A DNA stretch of 36,044 nucleotides from Spiroplasma endosymbiont of Danaus chrysippus (GTDB taxonomy: Bacteria > Bacillota_I > Bacilli_A > Mycoplasmatales > VBWQ01): assembly GCF_902809815.1 (NCBI RefSeq), contig NZ_CADDIL010000004.1:138656-174699 (forward strand), in the 5' to 3' direction. Position numbers and translations under genes: made by a program. Numbering within the stretch: the first letter of the stretch is position 1; every line of letters begins with the position of its first letter. The notes under the pieces are model-generated. The model ran no database searches. It worked only from the letters and a program-made list of their open reading frames with translations, and was not told the origin of the DNA. Positions 16,230 to 27,269 of this stretch are shown in pieces.

Positions 16230-17540
16230 TTATTTTTTACCTAATAATGTAAACATTTTCTTTTTGTATACTTCAACACCAGGTTGGTTAAATGGGTCAA
16301 CACCTAATAATTTTGCACTAACAGCACAAGCCTTCATAAAGAAATAACTAGCATAACCAAACATTTTGCTATCCATTGTATCCCATTCTAATAAAATATT
16401 TGGAGTTTTTCCTACTATTTCATCACTATGAGCTTCAATAGTTCCTTGTAAGGCAATATTATTAATTTCATGTAAAGAATGTTTTGTTAAATAGTTTAAT
16501 TGATCATTGTTTTCCTTATCAAGTGGAATTTTGATATCTTCATTAGGTTTTTTGATTTTTATTACTGTTTCAAAAAACATTTTTGAACCTTCTTGAATAA
16601 ATTGGCCCATTGAATGTAAATCAGTTGAAAAAACAACACTAGCTGGTAATAATCCTTTGCCATCCTTACCTTCTGATTCACCAAATAATTGTTTTCATCA
16701 TTCACATAACATTTGCATTTGTAATTCATAGCTTACTAAAATTTCAACTGCTTTATTATTAGTTTTATGTAAATGATAGCGAGAAACTGCATATAAATAG
16801 GCATCATTAACATCAATTTTATCACTTTTACATTCTTTTGCTGCTAATTGCGCACCAGCAATAATTTCTTCACAGTTAATTCCTGCTACCATCATCGGAA
16901 AAATACCAACAGGAGTTAAAACAGAGTATCTACCACCGATATTATTGGGAATAACAAAGCTTTCATATCCTTCTTCTTTTGCCAAATCATGGAGTACTCC
17001 TCTTGTTTTATCAGTAGTAGCGATAATTCTGTTATTAACAATATTCTTATTTTTCTTTTGTTTAATTAATAGTTCTTTTAACAAACGAAAGGCAATTGCT
17101 GGTTCAGTAGTAGTTCCTGATTTAGAAATAACATTAATGGCAAATTCTTTATCTTTTAAATATGATAAAAGTTGGTGAACATAAGTTGAACTCATGGTAT
17201 TACCCATATAAATTACTTTAACAGGAGCCGTATTATTAAATAAACCTTGCACCATATCAATTCCTGCTCTAGCACCTAAGTATGATCCACCAATACCAAT
17301 TACTACTAAAACTTGTATTTCTTTTTGTAGTTTCAATGCTAGAGTTTTCATTCGTTTTCAAGACTCTTGAAAAGTAATGTCTTTTTGGTATGCAAATGGA
17401 AAATCAATTCATCCTAATCAACCATCTTCATTTTTAGCATTACTTTCCAGTTCAGCGTTAATCGCTGTTACTTTTTCTTGATATAAAGTTGATAATTCTT
17501 TCATATTTAAATTAGTAAACTTTAAATTAGTTTTTATCAC
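16230..17540 (-). CDS. pgi: Glucose-6-phosphate isomerase
   Basis: 436 residues, glycolysis, interconverts glucose-6-P and fructose-6-P in the cytoplasm. Diagnostic stretches: VVIGIGGSYLGARAG (sugar phosphate binding), VISKSGTTTEPAIAFR, IGGRYSVLTPVG, and LHSMGQFIQEGSKMFFET with its Gln and Glu active-site region; the C-terminal part has DPFNQPGVEVYKK. Firmicute Pgi is about 445-450 aa. The start is GTG at 17538-17540, because AAGGAGG lies 10 nt upstream. The later in-frame ATG at 17504-17506 would drop the first 11 residues and lacks such a site. Monocistronic. Confidence 0.95.
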
Positions 17541-17650
17541 TATTCTATAACCTCCTTATAGTATTTAAAATTAAAATATTAATTCGTAATAATACTATTT
17601 AATATTTATAATAAAAATATAGTTGTAAAAATTTTAGATTGCAAGAAAAA

Positions 17651-17689
17651 AATAAAAAATATTGCCATTAAATAGCAATATTTTTTATT
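17651..17689. terminator. Terminator after the S1-domain gene
   Basis: AATAAAAAATATTGC and GCAATATTTTTTATT form a 15-bp perfect stem with a 9-nt loop, 21 nt after the stop at 17711. Confidence 0.75.
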
Positions 17690-17710
17690 ATTTGGAAGAA
17701 AAATAGTATT

Positions 17711-18088
17711 TTAATTATTTTCTTCTTTTTTAAATCAATTATCAACAGTTTCTCTTATTGGTGCAAATCCTTTACCATTTTCTTCAATTGAAGAATTATT
17801 CTTTGCAACTAATCCTTGTTCTTTTGTACTTAAACTTAATTGTTGTTTAGTATGATCAATACCTGTTATTTCTGCTTTAACTGATGTACCAATTGTAAAA
17901 TAATCACTAACATTTTTAACAAATTTAGGGGTAATACGGCTAATGTGAATTAAACCAGAAAATCCATTTGGACACTTACAAAAAACTCCAAATTCCTTTA
18001 TTCCAGTTGGAGTTACAGTAATAATGTCACCAACTTGAAATTGTTGAACATTTGATTCATTTTTTTCATTTTTAATAATTGTACTCAT
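17711..18088 (-). CDS. S1 RNA-binding domain protein (YugI/GSP13-like)
   Basis: 125 residues. Residues about 16-90 form one S1 domain: VGDIITVTPTGIKEFGVFCKC, then GLIHISRI, then GTSVKAEITGID and LSLSTK, the standard five-strand order. The polar C-terminal tail resembles general stress protein 13 (YugI), a ribosome-associated S1 protein. TGA encodes Trp at residue 118, so the frame continues to the TAA at 17711-17713. Start ATG has AAAGAGGAA upstream. It stands alone on its strand upstream of pgi, with a terminator between them. Confidence 0.87.
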
Positions 18089-18420
18089 AATAAGTTAATT
18101 CCTCTTTCTTTTGTATAATTTAATAATTTAATAATACATAAAAATATTATAACATTATATTTAATCTTGAAGTTAAAATTAATAATATTAATTTTATGAA
18201 TGTTTAAACATTAGAATGAGAAATTATTAATTGATTTTAAATTTAAAGATTATTAAAATATTAAATTTGTTAGCAATTTCTTTATTTTTAAAGAAATGAA
18301 TGTTACTTGTAACAATATTACTAATTTTTTTTAATATTTTTCTTTATTTTATACTTAAAATGGTAAGTTAATATAGATATTTTATTTTATAAACATTATT
18401 AAAAATATTAGGATTTTATT

Positions 18421-18542
18421 ATAATAATCCTGATTTTTCAAGTAATTCTTCTAGAAAAGTTCCCTTGATTTTTTTTTAATGCACCTCTACGGAAAATTTT
18501 TAAGACAAGAGGAACTTGTATATCATTAATTTTTTTCTTATC
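18421..18542 (-). pseudogene. 3' stub of an unidentified gene cut by IS3 copy 3
   Basis: Reading left from the IS edge, NDIQVPLVLKIFRRGALKK is followed, after one frameshift in an A9 run near 18472, by IKGTFLEELLEKSGLL and two stops. Both halves look like real protein, so this is the C-terminal end of a lost gene. It lies on the same strand and just downstream of the sufS-sufU-fcl operon once the IS block is removed, so it may have been that operon's last gene. Family not recognised. The rest of 18127-18420 shows no gene. Confidence 0.4.
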
Positions 18543-19688
18543 GGTGGTTAGCCCTAAATACTGGACCACTTTTGGATAGACAGTTTTAAATTTTTATTTG
18601 TGAAATTGGTGGTTTTAGAAATTTAGAATGTATTCTTTCGTAATTATAAAACATAATATATTGGTTTACATCATTTATAGCTTCATTGAGAGAAAAATAT
18701 TGATTTGAACCTTTAGGTAGTCATTCTTGAGATAAATGAGAAAATCAGTTTTCAGATATTACATTGCCACCAATATCATAAGGTTGTTTTTTGCTTAAAA
18801 TTATTTGCTTATCAGCAGCTCAATTTGTGATGTCTTGACAATAAAATTCGTTGGCGTTATCTGAGTGTAAAATAACGTTTTTTACTTGGTTTCAAGAGAA
18901 TTGTTGATTTATTTTTTCAAGTGCAGGAAGAATTAAATCTTGATAGGATTTGTTTGAACATGTATTATAGCTTACAATATTATTTGAATAAAAATCAATA
19001 ATTACAAAAAGATATAATCAACCTTCTTTAGTATTTATTTGTTTAGTGTCCATTGATCAAATTTGATTTGAAGAGGTTGTACTTTTATAATCTTTGTTTA
19101 CTTTATCCATTGTAGGTATTCACTTATTTGGATTTTTTTTGTTTTTAGGATAGTTATTTTTAGTTTGTTTTAATCCTTGAAGATTGTGATCTTTCATAAT
19201 TTTTCGCATTTGTTTTGTTGATAATTCTAGATTTAAAATAATATGTTTGTATTGTTTTAATCATTCTTTAAATGCTGAAAAAATTCGTAAATAGCCATAA
19301 ATTTGTCCTTTTCTTGTAAAATGAAATTCAAGTAAAAGTTGGCATAATTCTTGATATTTATGTGTACAATTACTAATTTGATTTTTTTCTTTTTTAATAG
19401 GGTTTTGTTTGTTTTTTACAAAATAATATGTTGATCGGTTTAGTTGAAGATGTTGGCAAAGATATCTAATTGAATATTGGTTTTTGCTATCATCAATAAT
19501 TTGAATTTTTTGTTTGATATTTAACTTGTTAATTACTAATGCTATTTGTTTAATTTTATCCATTATTAAAAATCCTTTCATGTCAAAATTAGTGTTAATT
19601 GTATAACACAATTGTTTTTCGAATACATTCAAGTTTTTTTTAAATTAATGGTCTAGTAAAAAGGGCTAAGTAGCAAGTAGCAAGTAGC
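18543..19688 (-). mobile_element. IS3-family element, copy 3
   Basis: A full-length 1146-bp copy with three GCTACTT units. It is joined head-on, without spacer, to a 5'-truncated copy in the opposite orientation (19689-20418). Confidence 0.92.
18586..19563 (-). CDS. IS3-family transposase (OrfB-like), copy 3, intact
   Basis: 325 residues, open end to end, with the consensus LHSDNANEF and all three catalytic acids (Asp172, Asp235, Glu271). The start ATG has AAAGGA 9 nt upstream. It is a candidate source of transposase for the other copies. As in the other copies there is no orfA, so the helix-turn-helix at residues 30-48 is the only DNA-binding domain visible. Confidence 0.9.
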
Positions 19689-20418
19689 TTTAAAGAATGA
19701 TTAAAACAATACAAACATATTATTTTAAATCTAGAATTATCAACAAAACAAATGCGAAAAATTATGAAAGATCACAATCTTCAAGGATTAAAACAAACTA
19801 AAAATAACTATCCTAAAAACAAAAAAAATCCAAATAAGTGAATACCTACAATGGATAAAGTAAACAAAGATTATAAAAGTACAACCTCTTCAAATCAAAT
19901 TTGATCAATGGACACTAAACAAATAAATACTAAAGAAGGTTGATTATATCTTTTTGTAATTATTGATTTTTATTCAAATAATATTGTAAGCTATAATACA
20001 TGTTCAAACAAATCCTATCAAGATTTAATCCTTCCTGCACTTGAAAAAATAAATCAACAATTCTCTTGAAACCAAGTAAAAAACGTTATTTTACACTCAG
20101 ATAACGCCAACGAATTTTATTGTCAAGACATCACAAATTGAGCTGCTGATAAGCAAATAATTTTAAGCAAAAAACAACCTTATGATATTGGTGGCAATGT
20201 AATATCTGAAAACTGATTTTCTCATTTATCTCAAGAATGACTACCTAAAGGTTCAAATCAATATTTTTCTCTCAATGAAGCTATAAATGATGTAAACCAA
20301 TATATTATGTTTTATAATTACGAAAGAATACATTCTAAATTTCTAAAACCACCAATTTCACAAATAAAAATTTAAAACTGTCTATCCAAAAGTGGTCCAG
20401 TATTTAGGGCTAACCACC
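19689..20418 (+). mobile_element. IS3-family element, 5'-truncated copy 4
   Basis: Contains the last 730 bp of the element, with the transposase frame from about residue 98 to the end and the right terminal repeat. The first 416 bp, including the promoter region and helix-turn-helix, are missing. Sequence is as well preserved as the complete copies, so truncation is recent. It cannot make a full transposase. Confidence 0.88.
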
Positions 20419-20428
20419 CCACCAAATA

Positions 20429-20989
20429 TTAATTAGTAAAAATATAGTCTAATGGTATATCTCAATTATCGTGATTAATTATATAATGAATTTTTTGAAT
20501 AGCAAAACCAAGTCCTATTTTACTAAAGTTAAATTTATTTTTAGATAAATAACGATCGTAAAAACCTTTACCATAACCAATACGATAATAATCTTTATCA
20601 AAGCCAATCAATGGTACTAACATACAATCAATTTGACTTCCTATAACTTTTTGGCAATTTAAACTTGGTTGTCCAATTTTAAAATCATTATCAAATACGA
20701 TATCGTTTCAACTATTAATAAAGTAAAATTCCAAATGCTCACCATTCATTCTTGGTAAACAAACTTGTTTTAGATTTTTTCATAATAATTCAATAATTTC
20801 TTTAGTTTCTACTTCATATGGTAAGGAATTATAAAGAGCAAATACATTATTTTGTTTAAAATAATGTGATTCATTAAATTTATTGAAAATAATTTTATTT
20901 CACTTTTGATAATTATTTTTAGAAACATTTTTTAATTTTTTTAAATAAATGGTTCTTAAACTAATTTTATCCTTAATTTCCATTTCCAT
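20429..20989 (-). CDS. 5-formyltetrahydrofolate cyclo-ligase
   Basis: 186 residues. It uses ATP to convert 5-formyl-THF to 5,10-methenyl-THF in one-carbon metabolism. The C-terminal signature is clear: LVPLIGFDKDYYRIGYGKGFYDRYL, with the R-x-GYGKG-YDR core. The N-terminal part has the basic helix and LYNSLPYEVET expected for the family. The ATG at 20989 lies inside the 3' end of sufU (17-nt overlap); a second ATG two codons later is equally possible. Last intact gene of the sufS-sufU operon; its stop lies only 10 nt from the IS3 junction. Confidence 0.9.
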
Positions 20990-21431
20990 TTTTTTCACAT
21001 TCTTTCTCAATTATTTTATTAATACCATTAATACCAATAAGGGCACATTTAATTCGATTACGCTGTCTTGGTACATTTTTAAAAGCAATCATATTTTCAA
21101 TTATTTTATCATTAAATTGCTTTTCTGATAACATTGCTTGATAGTTAATAATAATTTCTTTTATTTGTGATATTGTTTTACCTTCAATTAAAATACAAAA
21201 AAGATCGGTTGCTGCAGTTGAAATAGCACACCCAATTCCAGTAAAGCGTGCGCTATTAATAACTTTATTTTTAATAGAAATTTCAACATGAAAATTATCA
21301 ACACATGATTCATTGTTTTGATGATATGTCAAACTATTTGGTAAATTTTTAAAACCTTTATTTTTGGGATTACTATAGTGTTCAACAATTAGTTTGCGAT
21401 AATAGTCTTGATTGTTATTAAAAGAATTCAT
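20973..21431 (-). CDS. sufU: SufU-type zinc-dependent sulfurtransferase/Fe-S scaffold
   Basis: 152 residues; Bacillus SufU is about 147. It accepts sulfur from SufS for Fe-S cluster assembly. The four zinc ligands of Bacillus SufU are all present: Cys43 and Asp45 (ESCVD), Cys68 (GIGCAIS), Cys129 (RIKCALIG). The Gly usually between the first Cys and Asp (CGD) is Val here. The N-terminal YRKLIVEHYSNPKNKG is typical. The ATG overlaps the end of sufS by 14 nt, so the two are translationally coupled. Confidence 0.9.
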   Translation of the reverse strand: MNSFNNNQDYYRKLIVEHYSNPKNKGFKNLPNSLTYHQNNESCVDNFHVEISIKNKVINSARFTGIGCAISTAATDLFCILIEGKTISQIKEIIINYQAMLSEKQFNDKIIENMIAFKNVPRQRNRIKCALIGINGINKIIEKECEKNGNGN

Positions 21432-22701
21432 TTAAAAAATCTCCTCCTTCATTAATCCCTTTTTTTAAAGCTATTACTAATAAGTCAATATCTTTTTTAC
21501 AATTGTATATGTAAAAACTAAGACGAATTGTTACTTCAGCGTTAATTATATTAGGTAATAATTTAGCACAATAAGTTCCACTGCGTACGCATATATTTTG
21601 TGTTCCTAAAAAATTAGCAACATCTTGTGCAAATATTTTTTTAATATTAAATATTATGTTACTACTATTGCCATCAATATTATAAATTTCAATGTTATTT
21701 CCTAACTGCGCTGTTAATTGTTCAATTGCGTATTTTTTTAGTAAAATTTCATGATTTCTAATATTTTCAATACCAATCTTTAATAAATACTTAATAGCTG
21801 CACCTAGCCCAAATACACCCGCAATATTTTGTGTTCCACCTTCAAAACGATAAGGACTATCTAATAAGTTAAATTTACCATTTTCATAAATATCACCATT
21901 CATGCCTCCACCCAATATTAGTGGATCTAGCATATTTAATCATTCGTTTTTTCCTCAAAAGACACCGATTCCAGTTGGACCAAAAACTTTATGACCAGAA
22001 AATCCAAAAAAATCAATATTTCAATTTTTAACATCGGTTTTTATATGTCCTATTGATTGTGCACCATCTATTATTACTAAAATATTTTTAAAAATTCAAT
22101 TATCACTTTTAACATTTTTTTTACCATATTCTTTAATAAAATTAGTTAATGTTTCAGTATCATTTTCTATTGCTAAAGAATTATTAATATTTGCAAAAGC
22201 AACTATTCTAGTTTTAGGTGTTAAAACTTTTTTTAAATTTTCAACAGTAATGACTCCTTGTTTATTTGTTTCAATAAATTTTATTTTAATTTTTTTAGTT
22301 TGTATCAAACGATAAAATGGTAAGAGTAATGAGCTATGTTCTAAAGTGGTTAATAAAATTTCATCATTTTCTTGTAAATATTTTTCTAAGCTAAAAGCAA
22401 TTTGATTATAAGCAAAAGTTGCTGAAGGACAAAAAACTATTTCGTTTTCGTTACTATTAATAAATTTACTAATTGTTTTTCTAGTGTCTTCAAATATATC
22501 ATTTCCCTTAACAGCAAGTTGATAATCTTGACTATGTGGATTAATACAATATTTTTCATAATAATCCCTAACAGCATCAATAACTATTTGTGGTTTTAGT
22601 GAAGAAGCCGCTGTATCTAAATAAACTAAATCAGGATTATTTTTAAAAAAGGGAAAATCAATTTTAAAGGTATTATCATTAATGTTTATTTTTTTATTCA
22701 T
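21418..22701 (-). CDS. sufS: Cysteine desulfurase SufS
   Basis: 427 residues, PLP-dependent class V aminotransferase fold, cytoplasmic. It releases sulfur from cysteine and passes it to SufU. Visible: LDTAASSLKP at the N-terminus, His122 (LEHSS) over the PLP ring, Asp212-Gln215 (DGAQSIGH), PLP-lysine 238 (FSGHKVFGPTG), and the active-site Cys378 in VRSGTYC, in the short loop of group II (SufS) enzymes. Start ATG at 22701 has TAGGAG 5-6 nt upstream. First gene of the operon sufS-sufU-fcl; AT-rich promoter sequence lies in 22702-22790. Confidence 0.93.
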
Positions 22702-23012
22702 ATTTACTCCTATATCATTATCATTACACCAAATATAATATACTTATACTAATGATTATACACTTAATTTTGTGCTAATTTTCTTAAAATTAAAAAATGA
22801 ATAAAATATTATTTGTGCACTATAAAGTAATAATATTTAAAAAAATTAATATTTTAAATTTTTTAAAATAAATAATTGGTAATTAGTTATTTCATTTTAA
22901 AATTAATTAGAAAAAACTATCCCTTAAATATAAATTTTATGTTAAGATATCTTAGTAAAATAAATTAAAAAATCTTTTTTTGCTATAAATTTAATTAAAA
23001 GGAGTGAATAAA
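22702..23012. other. Divergent intergenic region
   Basis: 311 bp between the leftward suf operon and the rightward lipoprotein operon. It must hold both promoters. TATAAT-like boxes occur at several places (for example minus strand near 22755), but the AT content makes individual assignment unsafe. No gene or stable hairpin leader was seen. Confidence 0.4.
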
Positions 23013-25046
23013 GTGCGCAATATTCTTGCCTTAGTTGCATCTTTCACGTTATCATCAACATCAACTATGTCTATTATAGCTTGTAATAATTCAAATGAAA
23101 GAGGCACAATTAATGTTTTCGACTGAAATAGTGCTTTTATAGATACAAGTACTACGACTGACACCTTTTTTAATTACTTATTAAATAATCCCAATAGTGG
23201 ATGAGGTAAAACATTATATACTGATATTAATCAATATATTAATCTTTCAATTTTAAAAAATACTCCAGAATATAAAGATGATTATCTTGCTACTTTGACT
23301 GCGGCTCAATCTGAAATGGAAAATAAAATAAAATCATTGCAAGCAAAGTATGGTCGTTCATGAGAAAAACAATGAAAGAAAGTATTGGGCGATGATGATG
23401 TTAATACTTACATTGATAATATTTTAAAAAAGAGTGCTTTAGGTATTATTCAACGTAGTTATGTTACTAGTAATTATAAGGATTATAAATATTACAATCA
23501 AAATGAAATTAATATTTGATTAAAGGATTTATGAGAACAAGTAAAGAGTGAAAACAATCCAAATGGTACTTATGATAGTGTACAAGAATACATTAATGGT
23601 AAAACAGGTAGTATCGCTGCTGGTAAATATTCTAGCAAAATTTGAATTGTTGCTAATGCTAATAATTCAGAATCAGATGCTATTGCAAAATTAAACGATA
23701 ATGTCAAAATTGCTAAAACATGAACTGGTGTTAATATTAGTCTTCCTGTTGTAAAAACTAGTGATGATAAGAATGATAGTAATTATGAAACAGATTCATA
23801 CAATACTATTGAGGGCTTATTAAGTGATAATCAATCTAAAATAGCTAAAGTAATGTTAAGAAATCAAGAATTAATTTGAACTCGTCAAATTGTTATTCCT
23901 TTTGATTCTACTGCTAAACCTTTACAAGAAAAGATTAATGCTTCTCAGTTTTCTCAAAATAAAACTAAAATTAATGAAATTTTAAAGAATATTACTAATA
24001 ATGGTTTCGATCAAACATTCACTGAAGAAAAAGGTGCCGCAACTACTGATGTTAGTAAAACTGGTGATTTAGGATTAATGGATATTACTAAATCTTCACA
24101 AGAGAATAGTCCTTTTTATTATTACTTATATCGTTATGTAACTAGTGCTGAAGGTGTTGGTAAAAATGTTGATGGTATTCAACCATATAAATTAACACAA
24201 TTTACTTCACCAACTGACAAAGAAAAGGGTTTAGATGACTTAATTCCTTATATAGACCGTGATAGTATTAAAGATAAAGTCAAAGATGGTACTAGTCAAT
24301 ATAATGATTTAGTTTATATGAAAGATATAAAAGGACCACAACTTCCTGATGCTGCAGTTAATAATGGACCTGGAGTTGGCATTTTTATTGATACTGGTGG
24401 TATTCATTTTATTCAAACGCCAGGTATCACATATCAACAGCAAGACAAACCTAAAAGCGATGAATCAACTTATAATATAATTAAAGCATTTAAAAATCAT
24501 AGAAAAGATACTTATCAGTGAAAAGACTTAGCACCGTTATCTGAGCGTCCAGGCGGATTATCTGATTCTCCTTATCTTGATTATTTACAAACTGGTTTTT
24601 TATTACAAAAATATACTCCAAATACAACTCCTACTTTTAATTTAAATGATGCATTAACAGCCTTTACTGGAGGTACTGGTAGCCTTGGTGATGCAACTTG
24701 ATGAGATTATAATTTATACTTTAATGATAATTCGAGTTTAATTCATTGAAATTTACAGGATATATTTGGTTCAAGTCCTCTTGATCCAACTGATAAGAAA
24801 ATTAATGACTTTGTTGAAAAAATGAAAAGTTGATTTGATAAAACTAAAGAAAATCGCTGAAATAATAGACAAGGTATTAATATTAATGCAACATTTAAGG
24901 ATAATATTATAAAAACTAATAATACATGAGATGGCTTTACACAAGATGCACCAGTTGCTCGTATGGATACTAATATTGCTAATTATCTAGATGTTGTTGG
25001 GAAACGAACATTATGATGATATGATCCAAGTATCATTAGTTCTTAG
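23013..25046 (+). CDS. Large lipoprotein, probable P80-like component of a HinT-associated membrane complex
   Basis: 677 residues. The N-terminus MRNILALVAS… with the lipobox SIIAC (Cys24) marks a lipoprotein anchored on the outer face of the membrane. The remainder is a large polar extracellular domain rich in Asn, Asp and Tyr, with many TGA-encoded Trp. The GTG start at 23013 is set by AAAGGAGTG upstream. It is followed by a second lipoprotein of 570 aa and a HIT protein. In Mycoplasma hominis, membrane proteins P80 and P60 are encoded with hinT and bind HinT; size and linkage match, but sequence homology was not tested. Confidence 0.72.
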
Positions 25047-25062
25047 ACGGGAGGTATAAAAA

Positions 25063-26775
25063 ATGAAAAAGATAAAAAAGATTTTACCATTATTAACTTC
25101 AGTTACTCTTTTATCTGGTCCTGTATTATTATTAGTTGCTTGTGATAATGAACGTGATATGAGTAATTTACCTAGTGGTAAAATTCCTGATGATTATAAA
25201 AATCGTGTATTATTTAATTTTTTAGGAGTAAATTTTAATGAAACGATTTCTGCTCAGTTTAAGAATACTTATTCACAAGGTCTTGATTTTATTTTAAAAG
25301 ATGTTGAAGGAACAATTGCTCAGCAAAAATTTTATGAATTTTTTCATAAGAAACTTCATTATAGTGAAGACATAAAAAATGCAGATGGTACTACTACAAT
25401 GGGAGAAGCCAATAAAGCTTTTATAAAAATTAAAGATGATTTAGGATTAAATTTATTAACTCAAAAGTACTTAAGTGGTATTAATACAGCTAATTCACTA
25501 GATAAAGTATCAGCAGCAGATAATAATGAGTTATTATTTCAAAATCAAAGTTGACATCAGGATGGTACAAGTAAATTTAATTATCAAAATGTAGATTTTT
25601 ATAAAGAAAAAAATAAAGATACTGATAAAGTTAATGATCCTGATCAAATATTTACTCCTGATAGTTTATATAAAGATTATGGTGATAAAGATGCTGCTTT
25701 TGATGAACAATTAGCTGCCATTGCTAAACATCCAGATGACAATTATAGTAACGAAATTGGTAAATTATTACCAAATGATGCTAAAAAATGAAATAGTAGT
25801 GCTGGTATTAATAAAACACAAAAAGGTCTTTCTGGTACTTATATTCCAACTTATTCAAAATATTTAAAACGTTTCCAATGATGATTACGTTTTCGTTATC
25901 AACAATATTATCAATATGAAATTTTACCAGCATTAAATCAAACTTTATTTACAATGTCTTATATTTTAGACAATATTGTTGATATTAAAGATAATGAAGC
26001 AGGTAAACCTATAATTTCAACCCAAACAAATAACCTTTACATAAGTCAATTACAAGATACTACTGGTTGACAAAAGAGTAACTATAATGTAAATTGAAAC
26101 TTTACTACTGATTTAGCAAATGCGCAAAGCATTGATCAAAAATGAAATAGTAGTCCTTCTGAACCTCCAAAGTGAGAGTCAATTGTTAAAGATGATGTTT
26201 CAAGAAAAGAAAAAACTTTAAATTCTGATTTTTTTACTCAATTAACAAGCGGTAATGCCTCAACTATTAGTGAAATTGATCCTAATTTTGGTGCTAATGG
26301 TTTCTTAAGTACCGCTACTACTACCCAAGAAGCTGCAAGTTGAGTAACTAATGGTGGATTACATTACACTACGAATAATAATATTGCTACATTTACTTAC
26401 TCTGCTCCTATTTATTTCCTAAACCTTCTACAAAATTTAGATTTTAGTTTTTTAAATAATAAAAAGGAAGGCTGAGTTCCAGAAATTAGTAATTTAATTC
26501 ATTCATGAAACAATAGTGGTAATGCTAGTCTTGAGACAGATTTCTCTAAGTATATAAGGGGTGATGCTAACGAAAGCACTATTACCCAAGAAACAAAGTG
26601 AAATATATTTTGACAAATGTTATATTCTATATCTGCTAGTGATTCTGCAACTAAAGATTCACCAGCAGCTGAAAACTTTAAAATCGCTGCTCAAAATTTA
26701 TTTCCAACATATATTCCAAAAAATAATATATATGAAGAAGGATTTTGAAATAAGGTAAAAGAGTTTTATCCATAA
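25063..26775 (+). CDS. Lipoprotein, probable P60-like partner
   Basis: 570 residues with a signal peptide MKKIKKILPLLTSVTLLSGP and lipobox LLVAC (Cys27). The mature part is extracellular, polar, and contains a stretch of aromatic and basic residues (FQWWLRFRYQQYYQY near residue 270). It starts 16 nt after the previous stop with a strong GGGAGG site, so the two are one operon. Position before hinT supports the P60-like role of the Mycoplasma P60/P80/HinT complex; this is inferred from context. Function of the complex is unknown. Confidence 0.75.
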
Positions 26776-26817
26776 TAATAGTTAATATTTTAAGTTATAC
26801 TTATAAAGTAAGTTGAG

Positions 26818-27246
26818 ATGAAATATATGACAAATAAAGCATGCATTTTTTGTACAATTATTAAAGATACAAATAACTTAATTTTTGAAGATACAAATAC
26901 AGCAGTATTCATGGATATCAATCCCGTAACTAAAGGACACATTCTAGTAATTCCAAAGCAACATTTTGAAAATTTTATTGATACTACACCTAAAATAGTG
27001 AGCGATGTTAGTATCACAACTCATAAAATTGCTAATTTGCTAATAAAAACTATTCCCGAAATTAAAGGATTTAATATTTTAACTAATAATGGTAGCGAAG
27101 CATTTCAAGAAGTATTTCATTATCATGTTCATATTATTCCAAAATATATTCGTGAAAAAGGGTTTTTAATTAATAGGACAAAAGAAAATGTTACAATTGA
27201 TGATATTAATAATCTTAAAAAAATACTAAAATCACAATTAATGTAA
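26818..27246 (+). CDS. hinT: HIT-family nucleotide hydrolase (HinT)
   Basis: 142 residues, cytoplasmic purine-nucleoside phosphoramidase family. The histidine triad HYHVHIIP (His101, 103, 105) is intact, with the preceding NNGSEAFQEVFH of the Hint branch and N-terminal CIFC (Cys9/Cys12) zinc-type pair. Two in-frame ATGs (26818 and 26827) are possible; neither has a strong site, so translation may couple to the lipoprotein gene 42 nt upstream. Linkage to two large lipoproteins fits the known membrane association of mycoplasma HinT. Confidence 0.93.
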   Translation: MKYMTNKACIFCTIIKDTNNLIFEDTNTAVFMDINPVTKGHILVIPKQHFENFIDTTPKIVSDVSITTHKIANLLIKTIPEIKGFNILTNNGSEAFQEVFHYHVHIIPKYIREKGFLINRTKENVTIDDINNLKKILKSQLM

Positions 27247-27269
27247 AACAAATATTTAAGGAGGAAAAA

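Larger units (their letters stand above)
18543..20418. repeat. Giant inverted repeat made of two opposed IS3 copies
   Basis: Arms 18543-19272 and 19689-20418 (730 bp each) are near-identical reverse complements, separated by the 416-bp 5' part of copy 3. The junction at 19688/19689 joins the left end of copy 3 directly to position 417 of the second copy; the missing part of that copy is not found elsewhere in the window. Confidence 0.85.

Noticed and set aside
16945-17178. Plus-strand frame inside pgi
   Set aside because: Fully antisense to a conserved glycolytic gene; no start signal.
26561-26758. 65-aa plus-strand frame at the end of the second lipoprotein gene
   Set aside because: Out-of-frame reading of the lipoprotein gene, which runs through TGA codons to 26775.
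26790-27017. Minus-strand frame over hinT
   Set aside because: Antisense to the HIT gene with its intact histidine triad.
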